Of a DNA stretch of 64,000 nucleotides, positions 50,776-59,625 are shown one piece after another. This stretch comes from Scopulibacillus darangshiensis (GTDB taxonomy: Bacteria > Bacillota > Bacilli > Bacillales > Sporolactobacillaceae), in assembly GCF_004341035.1 (NCBI RefSeq), contig NZ_SLXK01000015.1:26251-90250 (forward strand), in the 5' to 3' direction. Numbering within the stretch: the stretch's first letter is position 1; the number at the start of each line of letters is the position of its first letter. Under the pieces are notes generated by a model. The model had not been told where the DNA came from, did no database searches, and saw only the letters and a program-made list of their open reading frames with translations. A program made the translations under genes and the position numbers.

Positions 50776-51414
50776 TTGGATCATGCCAATAGCTTTAAGG
50801 AAACTGTTGAAACGGAGGAGGAATTGCGTTCGATCATTGGCTATCCAAGTGATCTGGTGAAAAATAAAGTTATTACCTATTTGGATCACCATTGTTCGGA
50901 TTTCATTTCTCAATCACCATTTTTGCTTATATCCACCGCTGATCATTCTGGATGTTGTGATGTTTCACCGCGCGGGGATTTGCCTGGATTTGTTCTTATT
51001 TTAGATGACAAACGATTGATCATTCCCGAAAGGCCAGGCAATAAAAGAATGGATTCAATGCGCAATATTTTATTTAACCCAAATGTCGGGCTTCTTTTCT
51101 TAATTCCTGGTCTGGGGGAAACCCTAAGAATTAATGGAAAAGCTGCACTGGTAAAGGATGAGGAGCTGCTTGAACAGATGGCAGTTAAAGGACGCAAACC
51201 TCGATTGGGTATTGGTGTTGAGGTAGAGGAATGTTTCATACACTGTGCCAAAGCTTTTAGACGTTCAGGATTATGGAAACCGAATTCTTGGGCTAGTAAA
51301 GAAACGCTGCCGTCTGCTGCCAAGATCCTATCTGAACACGCTAAGCTTCCTAATATCGGCGAGGATGCCATTGCTGAAAAGCTTCAAGAAAGCTATACAA
51401 AGCGGCTTTATTAG
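50776..51414 (+). CDS. PPOX-type FMN-dependent flavoprotein (MSMEG_1061-like)
   Basis: 212 residues of the pyridoxamine-phosphate-oxidase-like fold (FLLISTADHSGCCDVSPRGDLPGFV, NILFNPNVGLLFLIPG, LRINGKAAL, then CFIHCAKAFRRSGLW), the pattern of MSMEG_1061-family flavoproteins. The substrate is unknown. TTG 50776 follows AAGGAG at 8-9 bases; a GTG at 50767 overlaps that site. It is followed 54 bases later by a PLP decarboxylase and may be cotranscribed. Confidence 0.85.
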   Translation: MDHANSFKETVETEEELRSIIGYPSDLVKNKVITYLDHHCSDFISQSPFLLISTADHSGCCDVSPRGDLPGFVLILDDKRLIIPERPGNKRMDSMRNILFNPNVGLLFLIPGLGETLRINGKAALVKDEELLEQMAVKGRKPRLGIGVEVEECFIHCAKAFRRSGLWKPNSWASKETLPSAAKILSEHAKLPNIGEDAIAEKLQESYTKRLY

Positions 51415-51468
51415 ACTAACGAGATGGCCGGATAACAAAGCACTGACTAGAAAGGACGGTAAAAAGTC

Positions 51469-52863
51469 ATGGTAAAACAAATGAAAGAGGATTTTCAAGA
51501 TATTCAAAGCATATTGCAACAAGTTTTGGAAGAGTCTGCGGCTTTTTTTGAAGGAATGAAGTCTCGGCCGGCAGCGCTTCAACCGCCGCAGCCCCAACGC
51601 GATGTGCTTCCTTCTGAAGGGTTAGGGGCTACGGTTGCACTTGAAACCTTTAAGGAAGTCTATGCCCCTTATCTTAGCGGGAGTGCTGGTCCGCGTTATT
51701 TGGGTTTCGTAACAGGCGGATCTACACCGGCGGCCATAGCTGGGGATTGGCTTGTCAGCGTGTATGATCAGAATGTTGTCGTAACAGAAGATTCTATTGC
51801 TGCTTATTTGGAAATGGAAACGATCAACATGTTAAAAGATTTATTTCATTTACCAAATGACTATAGCGGGTCCTTTGTCAGCGGGGCCACAATGGCGAAT
51901 TTTGTTGGCCTTGCTTTAGCACGGCAATGGGTGGTTCATCAGCATGGGGTTAATATCTCACAACAGGGTCTTTATGATCTTCCTAGAATTAATGTTGTTG
52001 GTGGTGCTCTACACTCCAGCATCTATAAAGCTGTCTCGATGCTTGGCATGGGAAAAGAGTCTATTCATACGCTGCCAAGTTTGCCTGGCAGAGAAGCTAC
52101 TGATGTATCAACACTTGAGGAGTTTCTTAGAAACAATCAAGGAGAGCCTTGTATTGTTGTGGCAAATGCGGGGACAGTCAATACAGTAGATTTCGATGAT
52201 ATAGGAGAAATAATTAAGCTAAAGGATAAATACCCTTTTTGGTTACATGTCGATGCCGCCTTTGGTGGATTTGCAGCTTGCTCTCCAAAATACATAGATT
52301 TGATAAAGGGGATGGATCAAGCAGACTCAATTACAATCGATGCGCATAAATGGCTCAATGTTCCGTACGATTCTGCCATGCAGTTTACCCGGCATAAGCA
52401 TTTACAAGTCGAAGTTTTTCAAAATAACGCTGCCTATATAGGAGATTCTATCCAAAATCCAGAATTCATTCATTTGACGCCTGAAAATTCCCGGCGTTTT
52501 CGTGCTCTGCCTGCGTGGTTCACATTAAAGGCTTATGGGAAAGAAGGTTATAAGGAAGTCGTTGAACGCAACGTAGAAATGGCGCAATTGCTTACCGAAC
52601 GATTGACGAACAGCACATTTTTTCGGTTAGTCGCTCCGACTAGGCTTAATGTCGTTTGCTTTACTTTAGCTATTGAAGGGGTAACGATGGATGATATTAA
52701 GAAGTATCTCGATTTATTAAAGCAGGATGGACGCGTATTCTTAACGTCAACCATGTACCAAGGAACACCTGCCATTCGCGCGGCATTTAGTAATTGGGGG
52801 ACAGATGAGAACGACATAGAAATCATTTGGAATGCCTTATCCTATGCAAATGGTGAGATGTAA
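51469..52863 (+). CDS. PLP-dependent decarboxylase (group II, aromatic-L-amino-acid/glutamate type)
   Basis: 464 residues of the Pyridoxal_deC family: SGATMANFVGLALAR, HVDAAFGG (cofactor-binding Asp) and DAHKWLNVPYD with the Schiff-base Lys (near residue 300). Family members decarboxylate aromatic amino acids, glutamate or related compounds; the substrate cannot be assigned. ATG 51469 with GGACGG upstream. An upstream flavoprotein gene is the only neighbour that might share the pathway. Confidence 0.9.
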   Translation: MVKQMKEDFQDIQSILQQVLEESAAFFEGMKSRPAALQPPQPQRDVLPSEGLGATVALETFKEVYAPYLSGSAGPRYLGFVTGGSTPAAIAGDWLVSVYDQNVVVTEDSIAAYLEMETINMLKDLFHLPNDYSGSFVSGATMANFVGLALARQWVVHQHGVNISQQGLYDLPRINVVGGALHSSIYKAVSMLGMGKESIHTLPSLPGREATDVSTLEEFLRNNQGEPCIVVANAGTVNTVDFDDIGEIIKLKDKYPFWLHVDAAFGGFAACSPKYIDLIKGMDQADSITIDAHKWLNVPYDSAMQFTRHKHLQVEVFQNNAAYIGDSIQNPEFIHLTPENSRRFRALPAWFTLKAYGKEGYKEVVERNVEMAQLLTERLTNSTFFRLVAPTRLNVVCFTLAIEGVTMDDIKKYLDLLKQDGRVFLTSTMYQGTPAIRAAFSNWGTDENDIEIIWNALSYANGEM

Positions 52864-52972
52864 CAGGGGCCGCCCTTGGATTGGGGCCGTTTACCGCACT
52901 GCCTTTTTGTTTTAAGTGAATATGGCTAATAAAATTGAAAATGGCTTTTAAAGGATTGAGGTGATAGCTGTA

Positions 52973-53311
52973 ATGGAAGCCTATTGGAATGCAACTGGAA
53001 TATCGAAACGCTTTATCAGTGAATTACAAAGTTATAGCTCGAAGAATGGCCAAATAGAGAAAATCGTTTTATTTGGCTCAAGAGCAAGGGAGGATTACCG
53101 TAGATCATCTGATGTTGATTTAGCTATTTTTACAAGGAAGAGTTCTCATACAAGGCAAAACCTAATAGAACTAACCATTAACGAGATGACCACTCCTTTA
53201 AAAATTGATGTTATTTTTATGGATCGTCTAACTAAAGAAAAACTGATTTTTAATATAAGGAAGGAAGGTGTGGTTATATATGAACAAGGAAAGGCTTTAC
53301 GAGAGGCTTAA
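52973..53311 (+). CDS. MNT-type nucleotidyltransferase (antitoxin-like)
   Basis: 112 residues with the minimal nucleotidyltransferase signature VLFGSRAREDYRRSSDVDLAI (GS-x10-DxD). In MNT/HEPN pairs such a protein adenylylates and neutralises a HEPN RNase. ATG 52973 follows GAGGTGATAG; a GTG at 52961 lies on the ribosome site. The HEPN partner downstream is only a 30-codon stub, so the pair is broken. Confidence 0.86.
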   Translation: MEAYWNATGISKRFISELQSYSSKNGQIEKIVLFGSRAREDYRRSSDVDLAIFTRKSSHTRQNLIELTINEMTTPLKIDVIFMDRLTKEKLIFNIRKEGVVIYEQGKALREA

Positions 53312-53372
53312 TGATTACAAACGTGCAGGCGCCAGGCTTGATGAAGCAAAAGAAATGGCAAAAATCAACTAG
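53280..53372 (+). pseudogene. HEPN/HI0074-type partner, truncated
   Basis: ATG 53280 overlaps the MNT gene end and encodes 30 residues (MNKERLYERLNDYKRAGARLDEA), the usual start of a nucleotidyltransferase substrate-binding (HEPN) protein, then stops. The remaining 100 or so residues with the RNase motif are gone. Confidence 0.6.
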
Positions 53373-53401
53373 TACTAACACGATAGAAAGGCTGATAGAG
53401 A

Positions 53402-53887
53402 TTGTCATTTATTATTCGTAAAATGGAGAAAAGGGACATACAGCACGTTCAGCAGGTCGCCAAAACGAGCTGGAATCATACCTATGAAGGGATCATCCCG
53501 CTTGATATTCAAGAAGGCTTCTTGAAATATGCTTATAATGACGAGATGATGCAAAGGCGTCTAGAGGGTTCTCATTTATTCGTTTCGGAAGTTGATAAGG
53601 GAATCGTAGGTTTCGCAAACTTTTCTACTGTAAATGAAGATGGGGAAGTTGAATTGTCGGCTATTTATTTATATCCGGAGTACCAAGGAAAAGGGATCGG
53701 GACGTCCTTGTTACAAGAAGCCATCAAGAACTTAGAAGGCCCGAAAAAGGTTTTTGTTAACGTAGAGAAGGAAAATAAAATAGGGATAGCTTTTTACAAA
53801 TCTAAAGGCTTTAAGGTCGTCACTGAATTCGATGATAACTTCGATGGGCATATCCTGAAAACAGTAAGAATGGTTTTGGAAGTTTAG
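53402..53887 (+). CDS. GNAT acetyltransferase
   Basis: 161 residues with the acetyl-CoA loop YLYPEYQGKGIGTSLL (motif A) and the late FYKSKGFKVVTEF (motif B). Probable small-molecule or protein acetyltransferase; the substrate is unknown. Starts at TTG 53402 after AAAGGCTGATAGAGA, a modest ribosome site. It follows the HEPN stub by 29 bases. A terminator follows. Confidence 0.85.
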   Translation: MSFIIRKMEKRDIQHVQQVAKTSWNHTYEGIIPLDIQEGFLKYAYNDEMMQRRLEGSHLFVSEVDKGIVGFANFSTVNEDGEVELSAIYLYPEYQGKGIGTSLLQEAIKNLEGPKKVFVNVEKENKIGIAFYKSKGFKVVTEFDDNFDGHILKTVRMVLEV

Positions 53888-53908
53888 CCCAGCCATTGTG
53901 AAGCATTG

Positions 53909-53952
53909 AAAGTCCAATTTCTCTACCGAAACACTTAAAATTGGACTTTTTT
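53909..53952. terminator. bidirectional terminator
   Basis: 12-bp stem AAAGTCCAATTT/AAATTGGACTTT with T6 on the plus strand, between two convergent GNAT genes. Confidence 0.88.
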
Positions 53953-53974
53953 AAATTTCAATCATCCTTAGCAT

Positions 53975-54493
53975 TTACTCCATTTTAGAATCAGATGTAT
54001 ACAATTTAAGCTCTTCAGTATCACCAGGAAGTGTTACGAGCCGTTCGAATGTCATGCCGATTTTTTCTAGAAGGCTCGAAGAATGCTGGTTGTCTTTTGA
54101 TGTTATGGCCACAATTCGCTTGAGTCCCAGCTGGTCGATGCCATATGCCATCGTAGCGGAGGCCGCTTCATAGCCATAACCTTTAGATTGGAATCCCGAT
54201 AGAAAAGCAAAGCCAATATCGACATCTTCTAGAGAATCCCTTTTTATTAATCCGCAAATGCCAATCGGTGTCTTTTCTTCCTTGAGTTCGGTCAAGTAAA
54301 GACCAAAGCCAAGTCGGGAGTACATCTCCATTGGCCCAGTTAAAATATAGTTTCTAGCATCTTCTAGAGTTCTTACACCTTTATCTCCTATGAACCGCAG
54401 CCAAGAAGGATCATTCAAAAGCTCGAGAATAAATGCCGCATCATCAGGTGATAACCAGCGAAGGATCAGTCTATCAGTTTCAATTACATTCAT
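53975..54493 (-). CDS. GNAT acetyltransferase, RimJ/RimL type
   Basis: 172 residues: IETDRLILRWLSPDDA at the N-terminus, GFQSKGYGYEAASA (acetyl-CoA loop) and SSSLLEKIGMTFER, the pattern of RimJ/RimL-like N-acetyltransferases. Substrate unknown. The gene stands alone. Confidence 0.88.
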   Translation of the reverse strand: MNVIETDRLILRWLSPDDAAFILELLNDPSWLRFIGDKGVRTLEDARNYILTGPMEMYSRLGFGLYLTELKEEKTPIGICGLIKRDSLEDVDIGFAFLSGFQSKGYGYEAASATMAYGIDQLGLKRIVAITSKDNQHSSSLLEKIGMTFERLVTLPGDTEELKLYTSDSKME

Positions 54494-54580
54494 TTAAAAT
54501 ACACCCCATTTTGGTCGATACTTTCTATTCTACCTCACCCGCCCCTATGTAAGTTAGTGTAATAAGAGGAAAGTTGGTCT

Positions 54581-55069
54581 CTATTTTCCTGAAAAGTTTT
54601 TCTCCACCTTCAAATGCTTTTTGAACTTAACAGCAGAAAGTATAAATAATATGCCCCCAAGCATCCAAAATGGCTCCCAGAATAGGAGTCTCCACCAAAG
54701 TGCAAATTTATCAATCTGCAGCGTTAGAAGACCAAAGCTTGAAAGCAACAGGGTAATGAGGTTTGATAAGCCGTATACAAATAAAAAAATGCCCCCTGCT
54801 ATAGCTAGGATACGCAGAATCCGGTTTGTTATCAGCGGCCATTCCTTTAAAAACAATAATAAAAACAAACCTCCGCATAACTTAATAAGACCTGTAAGCC
54901 AAAGGGTGACAGTGAAAGACGGTTCTTTTTCCAAAGCTTTTTCATAGATGAGTCCTCCGAGCGATCTAGCGCCTATCATACCTCCGCTTGCCCAGTAAAA
55001 GCTCATAAGCGCAAAAACAAAACACCAAATGGAACCGGCAAAGATGTAAAGCTTTTTGTTACGAAGCAT
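54581..55069 (-). CDS. DUF3995 family membrane protein
   Basis: 162 residues with four hydrophobic segments (about 8-28, 58-80, 90-115, 130-148) and FWASGG-like FYWASGGMIGARSLGG after the first, typical of DUF3995. Function unknown. ATG 55069 has AAGGAGTG at 6 bases; the frame continues upstream to 55111 without a ribosome site. Confidence 0.75.
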   Translation of the reverse strand: MLRNKKLYIFAGSIWCFVFALMSFYWASGGMIGARSLGGLIYEKALEKEPSFTVTLWLTGLIKLCGGLFLLLFLKEWPLITNRILRILAIAGGIFLFVYGLSNLITLLLSSFGLLTLQIDKFALWWRLLFWEPFWMLGGILFILSAVKFKKHLKVEKNFSGK

Positions 55070-55327
55070 CGAGAGCACTCCTTGTGGTCGAATTTTCTGT
55101 TGCTTAATCACTTTGGAAAGTCTAACCTAAAATTCCGTACTTTTAAATTAACTTTAATTCAATTCTTTGGCAATAGGCGGATTGATATTTCGAAATATTG
55201 TGCTAATGTTAGTCTGAAGGCATATTAATGCAATCCAAAGGGGCTGGTTTTTATGTTGTTCGATAAAGAGAGGGTTAACCCGCGTTGATCATTCCAAAAG
55301 TCAAATGTGAATAAAGGGGATGAACAA

Positions 55328-55859
55328 TTGAAAGCATTATTCTTTTTATACGAAGGGTATGTAGAGTGGGAGATCAGTTCCTTATCATATATTTTAAATG
55401 CTTGCGGTGCGAAAATTAACACGGCGGCATTGACTGACGAGGTCACTCACCAGGGAAGGTTCAAGGTAAAGGTTGATTTGAATATCGAGGCATGCGATCC
55501 CGCTGACTATGATATTTTAATCATACCCGGCGGGGAACCGGCTTCGCTAGTTAAAGATGACAGTTTGTTGAACCTCATTCGACAGTTTGATGAACAGGGG
55601 AAGCTTATTGCGGCTATTTGCGGTGGGACAACCTTTCTTGCAGCAGCTGGTGTATTACGGGAGAGAACATACTCGGCTTCATTTGACCCACCAGAGTATA
55701 TTAACTAATAAAGGATTTAAGAGTGAAGCAGATGTCACCGTATGCGAAAATCTAATCACCGCTGAGGGAAATGCTTATATCGAATTTGCTATAGCTGCCT
55801 GCAATATGCCCTCTTGGTTTTTCGTTAGGAGGCATTCTCTTTACTTTTTCTTTTCATAA
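55328..55859 (+). pseudogene. DJ-1/PfpI family protein, frameshifted
   Basis: Starts at TTG 55328 (AAAGGGGATG upstream) with KALFFLYEGYVEWE. It carries ILIIPGGEP and the nucleophile elbow AAICGGTTFL of the DJ-1/PfpI fold, then breaks after SASFDPPEYIN near 55708. Homology continues in another frame (GFKSEADVTVCENLITAEGNAYIEFAIAACNM) and fades near 55808, close to the convergent next gene. Probably a pseudogene, or a sequencing error plus C-terminal loss. Confidence 0.72.
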
Positions 55860-56283
55860 ACCATTTTATAATAAAGTTAGGCTCTTTAATACGGCAGTTA
55901 TGGAACGCTGAGATCTTCCATTGTCCGTCTTGTTGAACTAATACATTAGTATTAATGGATTCTCTATTTTTGGGATAATCCTTTTGCCGTGGCATTTTCG
56001 TATTCCCGATACAATGCACAATAGCTGTATTTCCATTTAGAAAACGAATGCTTGTTATTCGGCCTTGCATTTGTGATCCTTTTAGTACGCCATTGAATAA
56101 TTCCTGATGGGAGGTCTTTACCTCCTGTCTCCCTTTTAGATGCTGACCAAAAAAGGTGACATAATCGACATCTTCGGTAAAGCAAGACGAGTATGCTTTG
56201 CCGTTGCCATGGCTCCATGCTGAATACAATTCTTCAAATACATTGTTGATATCTTCCTTTTCCTTCGCCCAAACTTGTGTCAT
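55825..56283 (-). CDS. SgcJ/EcaC-type NTF2-like protein
   Basis: 152 residues of the SnoaL/DUF4440 superfamily (FEELYSAWSHGNGKAYSSCFTEDVDYVTFFGQHLKG, then NTNVLVQQDGQWKISAFHN). Cone-shaped NTF2 fold with a pocket; often of unknown enzymatic role. Three bases separate it from the padR stop upstream, so it is the PadR-regulated gene of a two-gene operon. Confidence 0.82.
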   Translation of the reverse strand: MTQVWAKEKEDINNVFEELYSAWSHGNGKAYSSCFTEDVDYVTFFGQHLKGRQEVKTSHQELFNGVLKGSQMQGRITSIRFLNGNTAIVHCIGNTKMPRQKDYPKNRESINTNVLVQQDGQWKISAFHNCRIKEPNFIIKWFMKRKSKENAS

Positions 56284-56286
56284 TTG

Positions 56287-56850
56287 TTATTCCCCTTTCT
56301 TTTTATTTTCCATTAAATCAGCCGCCCATTGCCGTTCAAGCTCCCACTGATTAACTTTCATGGCCATTAAACCGCGGATCTTCTCATAATATGGCGTGTC
56401 CTGCATTAGCTCAACTTCTTCTGGGCTGTTATCAAACTCCAGCTGTTGCTCCTTAATGTGATCAATCGCCCGTTGGCAATATTTTATATAATGATTGGCC
56501 ACATACAATTGATCTTCGTAACTTAAGAATTCCAAACAGATTGCCTTAATGTGAAAAATCTTAGTGTAGTTGCCGAGGTTCTTGTCAGTTTCCATCATCA
56601 ATTCATAAAAGCGGTCTCTTCCCTTTGCAGTGATTTCATAAGTGCGGGATGGGCGCCCGGTTGGAAATGGAACATGCTTTGGTTCAGCATCCTGAATGAG
56701 ACTGGCTTTGTTAAGTTTGTTCAGTAGCGTTGACAGTGTGCCCCTGCTGATCTTTTCCCAAGGTCCAATGGTGTCATTAGCTATTTTTGAAATAAGATAG
56801 GCATGCAGTGGAAATTTCATTAGCAATGATAGGACAAGAAGTTCATACAA
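56287..56850 (-). CDS. PadR-family regulator with C-terminal domain
   Basis: 187 residues: PadR winged helix (LLMKFPLHAYLISKIANDTIGPWEKISRGTL, wing TGRPSRTYEITAKGRDRF) and a helical Vir_act_alpha_C type C-terminus. TTG 56850 is the start, with AGAGGTGC upstream. Located downstream of a palindromic promoter; likely autoregulated and controls the SgcJ-like gene. The remains of a DrrAB/TetR locus lie just behind it. Confidence 0.85.
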   Translation of the reverse strand: MYELLVLSLLMKFPLHAYLISKIANDTIGPWEKISRGTLSTLLNKLNKASLIQDAEPKHVPFPTGRPSRTYEITAKGRDRFYELMMETDKNLGNYTKIFHIKAICLEFLSYEDQLYVANHYIKYCQRAIDHIKEQQLEFDNSPEEVELMQDTPYYEKIRGLMAMKVNQWELERQWAADLMENKKKGE

Positions 56851-56875
56851 CTCTATGCACCTCTTTTGATTTTGT

Positions 56876-56894
56876 ATAGTTTTAATAAAACTAT
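56876..56894 (-). promoter_or_regulatory. palindromic operator within the padR promoter
   Basis: Perfect inverted repeat ATAGTTTT-AAT-AAAACTAT lying between a TTTACA-like -35 and a TATACA-like -10 on the minus strand, 26 bases before the padR start. Good candidate for the PadR binding site. Confidence 0.6.
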
Positions 56895-56944
56895 GACTGT
56901 AAAACCATAATATGATTTAAAATGATTTATGTCAATTAAAAGTT

Positions 56945-56972
56945 AAAAAGGGACCCTCCCAAGGAGAGTCCC
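56945..56972 (-). terminator. minus-strand terminator
   Basis: GGGACTCTCC/GGAGGGTCCC followed by TTTTT, read on the minus strand. It would end the TetR gene whose remnant lies at 57053-57156. Confidence 0.75.
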
Positions 56973-57052
56973 AACACGCAAACATGATTTACCTTTGAAC
57001 AAGGAAGAGGTTAAAAAGTGGTCTCCCGTGCTGGGAGGTCACTTTTCTTCTT

Positions 57053-57156
57053 TTACACGTTATCCTGCTGCTTTTTCAAAGCAATATATTGCTCTATGCC
57101 ATCAAGTGTCCGTTCAAGGCCGAAATCGAAGTCATCCCCGACGTTGTTTCCCTCAA
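57053..57156 (-). pseudogene. TetR-family regulator, C-terminal remnant
   Basis: About 34 codons on the minus strand ending DDFDFGLERTLDGIEQYIALK..., the usual C-terminus of TetR regulators of the TetR_C type, with stop TAA at 57053-57055. The rest of the gene is gone. Confidence 0.65.
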
Positions 57157-57159
57157 CTC

Positions 57160-57375
57160 AGGCCAAACGGAGCGGGAAAGACAACGCTCATTAACATTCT
57201 GTCCACGTTGGTATCACCTGATGCTGGGATCGTAAGAGTGGCGGGACACATTTACCTGGCTTTACGCCGCTATCGGCCTTGTGGCGTCCGGGCCATCGGC
57301 TGGTGCGTGCTGATCCTTCTTGTATCTTTCGTGTGGTGCACTTGGTCGTTTCACAAGAAAGCAGGGCGAAGGTAG
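57160..57375 (+). pseudogene. DrrAB exporter remnant (ATPase start fused to permease end)
   Basis: The frame 56995-57375 is a mosaic. RPNGAGKTTLINILSTLVSPDAGIV (57160-57240) is the Walker A region of a DrrA-type ATPase. The end (AIGWCVLILLVSF, then HKKAGRR) matches the C-terminus of a DrrB-type permease, compare LAWCIGILLVAYFFAMRVYKKR at 13.3 kb. A deletion of roughly 1.4 kb joined them. Not functional. Confidence 0.7.
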
Positions 57376-57402
57376 CGGAAAAATTGAATGATTATTAAAG
57401 GG

Positions 57403-57431
57403 TTGACTTTTCAAACAAAAGGATATATCAT
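57403..57431 (+). promoter_or_regulatory. promoter of the leuA unit
   Basis: TTGACT (57403-57408), 17 bases, TATCAT (57426-57431), just upstream of the T-box leader. Confidence 0.7.
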
Positions 57432-57444
57432 CTTAGAAAATATA

Positions 57445-57717
57445 AATCAAAAGCGATGAGAAGGATCAAGATAGAGGCATTTATCATACAGAGACCAGTA
57501 CATGTGCTGAGAGTATTGGGATAATCTCCTATCGACTCACCTTTTAGCTGATTTTCTGAAACGTATAGTAAGAAGATCCGTCTAGACCCGCGTTATGGGC
57601 ATTCAACTGAGGCTTTTTATGGCATCATAAAAAGTGAATTAGGGTGGTACCACGCTTGGAATAGAACTCCTGTCGTCCCTTGTACAAAGATACAAGAGGC
57701 ATGGCAAGGAGTTTTTC
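57445..57717 (+). promoter_or_regulatory. T-box leader (leucine) of leuA
   Basis: Stem I with specifier CTC (Leu) at 57526-57528, T-box sequence AGGGTGGTACCACG at 57641-57654, and a terminator built on AACTCCT (57665-57671)/AGGAGTT (57707-57713) with T5. Uncharged tRNA-Leu should allow read-through into leuA. Confidence 0.9.
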
Positions 57718-57746
57718 TATTTTAGAAAACTAAAGGAGGAGAGAAT

Positions 57747-59291
57747 GTGAGGAAAATTCATGTGTTTGATACGACGCTGCGGGACGGCGAACAATCGCCG
57801 GGTGTTCATTTGACAATGGAGGAAAAGGTCATGATTGCCAGGCAGTTAGAAAAATTGGGGGTAGACCGCATAGAGGCGGGCTTTCCGGCTTCATCACTAG
57901 GAGAAGTCGCCAACGTTCAAGCAATATCGAAAGCTGTCAGGAACACAAGCATTGCTGTCTTGGCAAGAGCGCACAAAAAAGATATTGAAGCCGCAAGAGA
58001 TGCATTAAAAGGTGCTGCAACACCTTGTCTGCATATTGTCCTTGCGACTTCACCCATACATCGCAAATATAAACTAAATATGACGAAAGAGCAAGTGATT
58101 GAAAGAGCAGAAATGGCCATTCAATACGGAAAAAACTATTTTTCCGACATTGAGTTCTCTCTTGAAGATGCCAGCAGGACGGAGCTTGATTTTATGTATA
58201 AGGTTGTTGACCGTGCCATTCAAGCTGGAGCGAAGGTCATTAATTTGCCTGACACTGTAGGTTACGCTTCGCCTGAAACCTTTGGCGACATGTTCCGAAA
58301 ACTAAGAGAGAATGTTCCGCGTGCAGATCAAGTGCTGCTGAGTACCCACTGTCATAACGATCTCGGGATGGCGACGGCGAATACAATGGCTGCCATTTAT
58401 GCCGGAGTTGACCAAGTTGAAGGGACTATTAACGGCATAGGCGAACGAGCAGGCAATACAGCTATTGAAGAAGTCGCATTGGCGCTTGAAACGAGAAAAG
58501 ATGTGTATAACGCACAGACTGATATGGTCTTTAATGAAATTTACAATACGAGCAGGATGGTTAGTCATTACACCGGCATGACGGTGCAGCCAAATAAAGC
58601 GATTGTCGGTGAGAATGCTTTTGCACACGAATCGGGTATTCACCAAGATGGCATGCTGAAAGAATCATCAACGTATGAAATTATTAGACCGTCAACGGTG
58701 GGCGTTTCCTCAAGTACAATTGTGCTTGGGAAGCATTCAGGACGCCATGCTCTGAAAAAGAAAATCGAGTACCTTGGTTACCATCTAACTGAAGCGGAAC
58801 TGGCTCAGGCCTTTGAAGACTTTAAAAAAATGATTGATCAAAAGAAATATGTGATTGATGATGATATTCATAAACTAATCAATCAAAAGTTTATTAATCA
58901 TGCCACCTGTTATGAACTGTCAGACCTGGTTATATCATATCCAGATGGCCGGAGTCAGGTAACCATTGAGCTAACTGATGAAAAGCAAAAACAACTCCGT
59001 ACTGTCATTCAAGGAAATGGTGTGATAGATGCGCTTTATAATGGGATTGAACAGTTGATTGGCATGCCATTTCAGCTTCAGGACTATACAATACGTTCGA
59101 AAAGTATCGGAAAAGACGCGGTAGGAGAAGTCATTGTAAAAGTTAAAAAGGATGATCAAAGCTACTCTGGCCGAGGGATGGATACGGATATTATCAAGGC
59201 CAGTGCCAAGGCGTATTTAATAGCCATTAATCAGTTTTTCCAAAAGGATCATCAAGTGAATAAGGACAACAGTTTAATTTTTACAAATTAA
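57747..59291 (+). CDS. leuA: 2-isopropylmalate synthase LeuA
   Basis: First committed step of leucine synthesis: acetyl-CoA plus 2-ketoisovalerate. 514 residues: HMGL-like TIM barrel with DTTLRDGEQSPG (catalytic Arg/Asp) and the metal motif HCHNDLG near residue 204, then the LeuA dimer/regulatory C-terminal domain responsible for leucine feedback. Starts at GTG 57747 with AAGGAGGAG upstream. The usual leuBCD genes do not follow; a terminator ends the unit, so this is a stand-alone leuA controlled by a T-box. Confidence 0.96.
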   Translation: MRKIHVFDTTLRDGEQSPGVHLTMEEKVMIARQLEKLGVDRIEAGFPASSLGEVANVQAISKAVRNTSIAVLARAHKKDIEAARDALKGAATPCLHIVLATSPIHRKYKLNMTKEQVIERAEMAIQYGKNYFSDIEFSLEDASRTELDFMYKVVDRAIQAGAKVINLPDTVGYASPETFGDMFRKLRENVPRADQVLLSTHCHNDLGMATANTMAAIYAGVDQVEGTINGIGERAGNTAIEEVALALETRKDVYNAQTDMVFNEIYNTSRMVSHYTGMTVQPNKAIVGENAFAHESGIHQDGMLKESSTYEIIRPSTVGVSSSTIVLGKHSGRHALKKKIEYLGYHLTEAELAQAFEDFKKMIDQKKYVIDDDIHKLINQKFINHATCYELSDLVISYPDGRSQVTIELTDEKQKQLRTVIQGNGVIDALYNGIEQLIGMPFQLQDYTIRSKSIGKDAVGEVIVKVKKDDQSYSGRGMDTDIIKASAKAYLIAINQFFQKDHQVNKDNSLIFTN

Positions 59292-59330
59292 AGGAATAAC
59301 CACGTTTATAATGGAATTAATTGCAAAAAG

Positions 59331-59358
59331 GAGAAGGCTGATGCAACCTTCTCTTTTT
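59331..59358 (+). terminator. terminator after leuA
   Basis: GAGAAGG/CCTTCTC stem (outer A/T pairs extend it) followed by TTTTT. Confidence 0.85.
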
Positions 59359-59400
59359 CTTATGCAAGAATAACGTCTTGATTAGGGCAGGCATGCTTTA

Positions 59401-59504
59401 TGCGTCATCCTGCCTGAGATACGCGTCTTTATTTAAGGGATATGCGTCCTTATTTTGATATTTGCGTCAACATGTGATGTTTATGCGTCTACGGGCTGTT
59501 GACC
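59401..59504. repeat. 21-bp periodic GCGTC repeats, locus 2
   Basis: Five units starting (T/C)GCGTC at 59401, 59422, 59443, 59463 and 59484 (spacing 21, 21, 20, 21). It shares its period and core with locus 1 at 50561. The rest of each unit is degenerate and AT-rich. No gene in 59359-59625. Confidence 0.65.
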
Positions 59505-59625
59505 CGAGTTTTTTCTCGATTTGAGGGTTACGGGATTGTTAAAAGGAGGAGTGCAAGGGGGTTTGCAGAAACTAAATAAAGAAAACAGAGATTTAACCAG
59601 AAGCACATAAGAAAGGGTGTATGTT

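Noticed and set aside
56995..57375. 126-residue protein as a genuine gene
   Set aside because: Only the middle and end resemble anything (DrrA and DrrB pieces), and the start has no homology; treated as a remnant mosaic.
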